From NCBI GenBank assembly GCA_002478885.1, contig DLKC01000036.1:1-7479 (forward strand): DNA of 7,479 nt. Reading direction: 5' to 3'. The stretch comes from Chitinophagaceae bacterium UBA7600. Lineage in GTDB: Bacteria > Bacteroidota > Bacteroidia > Chitinophagales > Chitinophagaceae. A program made the translations under genes and the position numbers. How positions within the stretch are numbered: position 1 is the stretch's first letter; every line of letters begins with the position of its first letter. Of this stretch, positions 5,533 to 7,479 are shown piece after piece. Under the pieces are notes generated by a model. That model ran no database searches, was not told the DNA's origin, and was given only the letters and a program-made list of their open reading frames with translations.

Positions 5533-6536
5533 CAGGCTTTCTCTGTTTGCCCGACAGCTTCCGGCTCTTCGTTCCAGAAACCCATTTTTGAAAATTTGTC
5601 GATGCGGTAATTCATGCGCTGTTCCGCAGGAATTTGTTTCAGTTCTTCGAGTGATCTGAGAATATGAGATTTAAGAATAGACGCCGCTTCGCTGTAATCC
5701 CAATGCGCACCACCGATTGGTTCCGGTACAATCTCGTCGATAAGTCCAAAGCCCTTCATATCTTTTGCCGTAAGCCGCAGCTGCTCCGCTGCCACTTCCT
5801 TTTTATCCCAGCTGCGCCAAAGGATAGAGCTACAGCTTTCCGGTGAGATTACCGTGTACCAGGTATTCTCCATCATTAAGATTTTGTCGCCTACACCAAT
5901 GCCAAGCGCGCCACCACTGGCGCCTTCGCCGATGATGCAGCAAATGATCGGCACCTTTAGCCGCACCATTTCATAAATATTCTTTGCGATGGCTTCGCCC
6001 TGTCCGCGTTCCTCTGCTTCGAGGCCGGGGTATGCGCCCGGTGTATCGATTAAAGTAACAACAGGCTTGCCGAATTTTTCGGCGAGTTTCATCAGGCGCA
6101 GGGCCTTCCTGTAACCTTCGGGATTGGCCATACCGAAATTGCGCATTTGCCGGGCCTTTGTGTTGATGCCCTTTTGCTGCCCGATGAACATAACAGTCTG
6201 GCCGTCGAGGCTTGCAAAACCGCCAACCATTGCTTTGTCGTCTTTTACATTGCGGTCGCCATGCAGTTCAACAAAGTTGGTTGACATTTTATCGATATAC
6301 TTTAATGTATAAGGCCTGTCGGGATGGCGGCTCAGCTGAACCCTTTGCCAGGGAGTGAGGCGTTCGGTAATCTCTTTTCTTTTTTCAATGATAGCATCTT
6401 CGAGTTGCTGAATGATGGATTTGTAATCCACTTTTGAATTTTTTTCAGCGAGTCGTTTATTTTCTTCGATCTGTTCGTACAGTTCCCTGATGGGTTGTTC
6501 GAAGTCGAGAAATTGTCTGTTCGGGTATTGAGGCAT
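5532..6536 (-). CDS. accA: Acetyl-CoA carboxylase carboxyltransferase subunit alpha
   Basis: This 334-residue cytoplasmic subunit works with AccD to move the carboxyl group from biotinylated AccB to acetyl-CoA, giving malonyl-CoA for fatty-acid synthesis. Residues about 14-60 are a charged helical region (coiled-coil-like), then come SRHPDRP (69-75), ELHGDR (90-95), [16 protein letters not shown] (134-149), [20 protein letters not shown] (161-180), [16 protein letters not shown] (202-217) and [14 protein letters not shown] (229-242). This is the full set of AccA signatures, including the Gly-rich oxyanion-type loops of the crotonase fold. E. coli AccA has 319 residues; the extra length is mostly in the C-terminal tail (about 315-334), which shows no motif. 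AccD is not in the window, so the subunits are encoded apart. The TGA stop touches repeat copy B, and no classical terminator follows. Confidence 0.97.
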   Translation of the reverse strand: MPQYPNRQFLDFEQPIRELYEQIEENKRLAEKNSKVDYKSIIQQLEDAIIEKRKEITERLTPWQRVQLSRHPDRPYTLKYIDKMSTNFVELHGDRNVKDDKAMVGGFASLDGQTVMFIGQQKGINTKARQMRNFGMANPEGYRKALRLMKLAEKFGKPVVTLIDTPGAYPGLEAEERGQGEAIAKNIYEMVRLKVPIICCIIGEGASGGALGIGVGDKILMMENTWYTVISPESCSSILWRSWDKKEVAAEQLRLTAKDMKGFGLIDEIVPEPIGGAHWDYSEAASILKSHILRSLEELKQIPAEQRMNYRIDKFSKMGFWNEEPEAVGQTEKA

Positions 6537-6594
6537 ATGCTAAATTATAATGCTGGGCGGTAAAATTAATGTTTCAAAATTTAGGTAGAAAAGA

Positions 6595-6627
6595 TTTGTT
6601 TGAAAAATATGTTTCCCCTTATCTTTG
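6595..6627 (+). promoter_or_regulatory. Bacteroidota-type promoter of tRNA-Asp
   Basis: TATCTTTG at 6620-6627 is an exact match to the Bacteroidota -7 consensus TAnnTTTG. Upstream, TTTG occurs at 6595-6598 and 6599-6602, giving gaps of 21 and 17 bases; the first is near the usual spacing. Transcription would start around 6634, about 35 bases before the mature tRNA. Confidence 0.7.
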
Positions 6628-6668
6628 CCGTCCCGAAAACGGAAGTAGTGATACAACAGTAAGGGAAT

Positions 6669-6742
6669 GGATCGGTAGTTCAGTTGGTTAGAATGCCGCC
6701 CTGTCACGGCGGAGGTCGCGGGTTCGAGTCCCGTCCGGTCCG
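6669..6742 (+). tRNA. trnD: tRNA-Asp (anticodon GTC)
   Basis: A complete 74-base cloverleaf is present. The acceptor stem is GGATCGG (6669-6675) with CCGGTCC (6735-6741, one G-T pair), and the discriminator is G6742. The D-stem is GTTC with GAAT. The anticodon stem is CCGCC/GGCGG (6696-6700/6708-6712) around CTGTCAC, with anticodon GTC at 6703-6705. The T-stem is GCGGG/CCCGT around TTCGAGT. The 3' CCA is not encoded (GCAT follows), so it must be added after transcription. The gene has its own promoter and terminator and is divergent from accA. Its 3' end faces AT-rich DNA with mobile-element genes, making it a candidate integration site. Confidence 0.98.
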
Positions 6743-6756
6743 CATTAATTTCGATG

Positions 6757-6790
6757 AAACCCGCGCTGGTCGCGGGTTTTTGCTTTTTTA
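6757..6790 (+). terminator. Rho-independent terminator of tRNA-Asp
   Basis: Nine-base arms AAACCCGCG (6757-6765) and CGCGGGTTT (6771-6779) flank loop CTGGT, followed by TTGCTTTTTTA. It starts 15 bases after the tRNA. The right arm plus loop end, GGTCGCGGGTT (6768-6778), is identical to 6714-6724 in the tRNA T-arm region. Confidence 0.9.
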
Positions 6791-6818
6791 TTCTATTTTT
6801 TATTCTATAAAAAAGCAA
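6780..6818. repeat. AT-rich tandem and inverted repeat after the tRNA terminator
   Basis: The 12-mer TTTTTATTCTAT occurs twice in perfect tandem (6785-6796 and 6797-6808). Overlapping it, TTGCTTTTTTAT (6780-6791) and ATAAAAAAGCAA (6807-6818) are perfect 12-base inverted arms around 15 bases. It may back up the terminator or mark an element end. The remaining gene-free bases, 6819-6977, are AT-rich and show me nothing else. Confidence 0.6.
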
Positions 6819-6977
6819 TATGGTCTAATATCTTATCTTGTTTTACCTGACTTTATTCTACATTACCCGTTGACCCTATAAAAGTACGATTTTCCCATTT
6901 TTCAAAGAACTTAAACAACATAACTGCCAGGTTATATTAAAAGGATACTGGTTTTTCTCTATTCTGAAGTTTTTAAT

Positions 6978-7286
6978 CTATATCTGCATTAATTGTCGGA
7001 TATCGCTTCCTAAAAAAAATACTCTTGATCTTATTTTTATTCTTCGAAGCTTGCCGTGTTTTACCCAGTCGTAGATAGTGGGTTTAGACACCTTAAATAA
7101 AGAGCAGATTTCCTGAATTTTATACAATGGTTTTTCGGTTAATCCGGGAACAGACATATTATTGAGAATAGGCGTAGACTCTTTTTGTGATTTAGATACT
7201 TCTTCCCTTATAATCTGGCGCATCTGCTCCCAAAATTCATTTGGATCAAAAGGAAATAAAATCGGTACTGAAGAATTATTTTCCAT
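6978..7286 (-). CDS. Excisionase-like helix-turn-helix protein
   Basis: This is a 102-residue DNA-binding protein. Residues about 54-99 form a MerR/excisionase-type HTH (HTH_17 kind): LYKIQEICSLFKVSKPTIYD is the helix-turn-helix, and WVKHGKLRRIKIRSRVFFLGSDI is the following wing, which normally reads 'G.L...ki...r.F...di'. The N-terminal part (about 15-35, FWEQMRQIIREEVSKSQ) is a charged helix typical of the short Bacteroidota versions of this family. Such proteins are common beside integrases on conjugative elements and genomic islands, acting as excisionase or regulator; the role here is inferred. The start is firm: an in-frame TAG lies two codons upstream of ATG 7286. By eye the gene and its surroundings are clearly more AT-rich than accA or dapA, in line with acquired DNA. 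It lies 59 bases upstream of window coordinate 7345, where the next gene on the same strand ends. Confidence 0.75.
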   Translation of the reverse strand: MENNSSVPILFPFDPNEFWEQMRQIIREEVSKSQKESTPILNNMSVPGLTEKPLYKIQEICSLFKVSKPTIYDWVKHGKLRRIKIRSRVFFLGSDIRQLMQI

Positions 7287-7344
7287 ACACTACATTTTCT
7301 ATTCGCCAATAATTTCTTTCCTAACAACAACGTGCCAGTTCTTA

Positions 7345-7479
7345 CTATACCAGATTAAGATAAACGCTACTATGGGAGTAGGCGTCTGCAGCGGGAATAT
7401 ATTTAATATAACCATACTCACTAAGCCCATTAATACATTTATTATAAGTGTGCCTAGCGTTTATTTTTGCCATTTTCAT
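7345..7479 (-). CDS. C-terminal part of a small mobile-element regulator-like protein (cut by the window edge)
   Basis: An open frame of 44 residues enters from the right edge and ends at TAG (7345-7347). Its sequence contains INARHTYNKCINGLSEYGYI and then KYIPAADAYSHSSVYL. From memory this matches the C-terminal half of a family of small Bacteroidota proteins with the pattern 'kI..r.TYhkc..eLhe.GYi.YiPs.np..gS.Vyl', a winged-helix-like segment often found next to HTH and integrase genes on mobile elements. In that family an Ile/Ser-rich N-terminal half precedes this point, so the Met codons at the very edge are probably internal rather than the start. It runs on the same strand as the HTH gene at 6978-7286, with a 58-base gap, so the two may share a transcript. 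Confidence 0.6.
   Translation of the reverse strand: MKMAKINARHTYNKCINGLSEYGYIKYIPAADAYSHSSVYLNLV

Noticed and set aside
5189..5659. Several plus-strand frames of 60-79 codons around the accA-dapA spacer
   Set aside because: They are shadows of dapA, accA or repeat copy B, with no recognisable product.
6540..6818. A 92-codon minus-strand open frame containing TGLEPATSAVTGRHSNQLNY
   Set aside because: It is the antisense of the tRNA-Asp gene, and this peptide is a familiar false product of reading tRNA genes backwards.

Overview
The window looks like chromosomal DNA of a Bacteroidota bacterium, most likely Chitinophagaceae or a close relative. This is judged by eye from the SDR-type threonine dehydrogenase, the secreted proteins, the lack of clear Shine-Dalgarno sites and one exact Bacteroidota-type -7 promoter box (TATCTTTG). 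No database was searched.

Layout, left to right. Positions 1-205 hold a cluster of short CACATAG repeats and a strong minus-strand terminator. Next come a small outer-membrane beta-barrel gene (206-718, -) and, divergently, an Rrf2-family regulator with four cysteines (792-1202, +). Convergent to the regulator is a minus-strand run: a secreted esterase with an N-terminal sugar-binding-like domain (3112-4257), SDR-type L-threonine 3-dehydrogenase (2100-3050) and an unknown exported protein coupled to it by an ATGA overlap (1444-2103). Upstream of that run lie dapA (4377-5258, -), with its own terminator, and accA (5532-6536, -). A tRNA-Asp(GTC) gene with a good promoter and terminator follows at 6669-6742 (+).

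Right of the tRNA the sequence becomes AT-rich. It carries an excisionase-like HTH gene (6978-7286, -) and the 3' part of a second small gene of the type found on Bacteroidota mobile elements (7345-7479, -). I infer that this is the edge of an element integrated at the tRNA 3' end. No integrase is visible in the window.

The most unusual content is not protein coding. Two diverged copies of a roughly 220-bp intergenic element (1208-1436 and 5317-5532, in opposite orientation) share a 46-bp core that is identical base for base and contains two overlapping hairpins. Both copies begin at or within a few bases of a stop codon and point the same way relative to that upstream gene. An 18-bp perfect palindrome also sits just upstream of the esterase start.

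The core genes serve unrelated housekeeping roles: AccA in malonyl-CoA synthesis, DapA in lysine and diaminopimelate synthesis, threonine dehydrogenase in threonine breakdown. They do not form one pathway. I found no defence system, CRISPR array or biosynthetic cluster.
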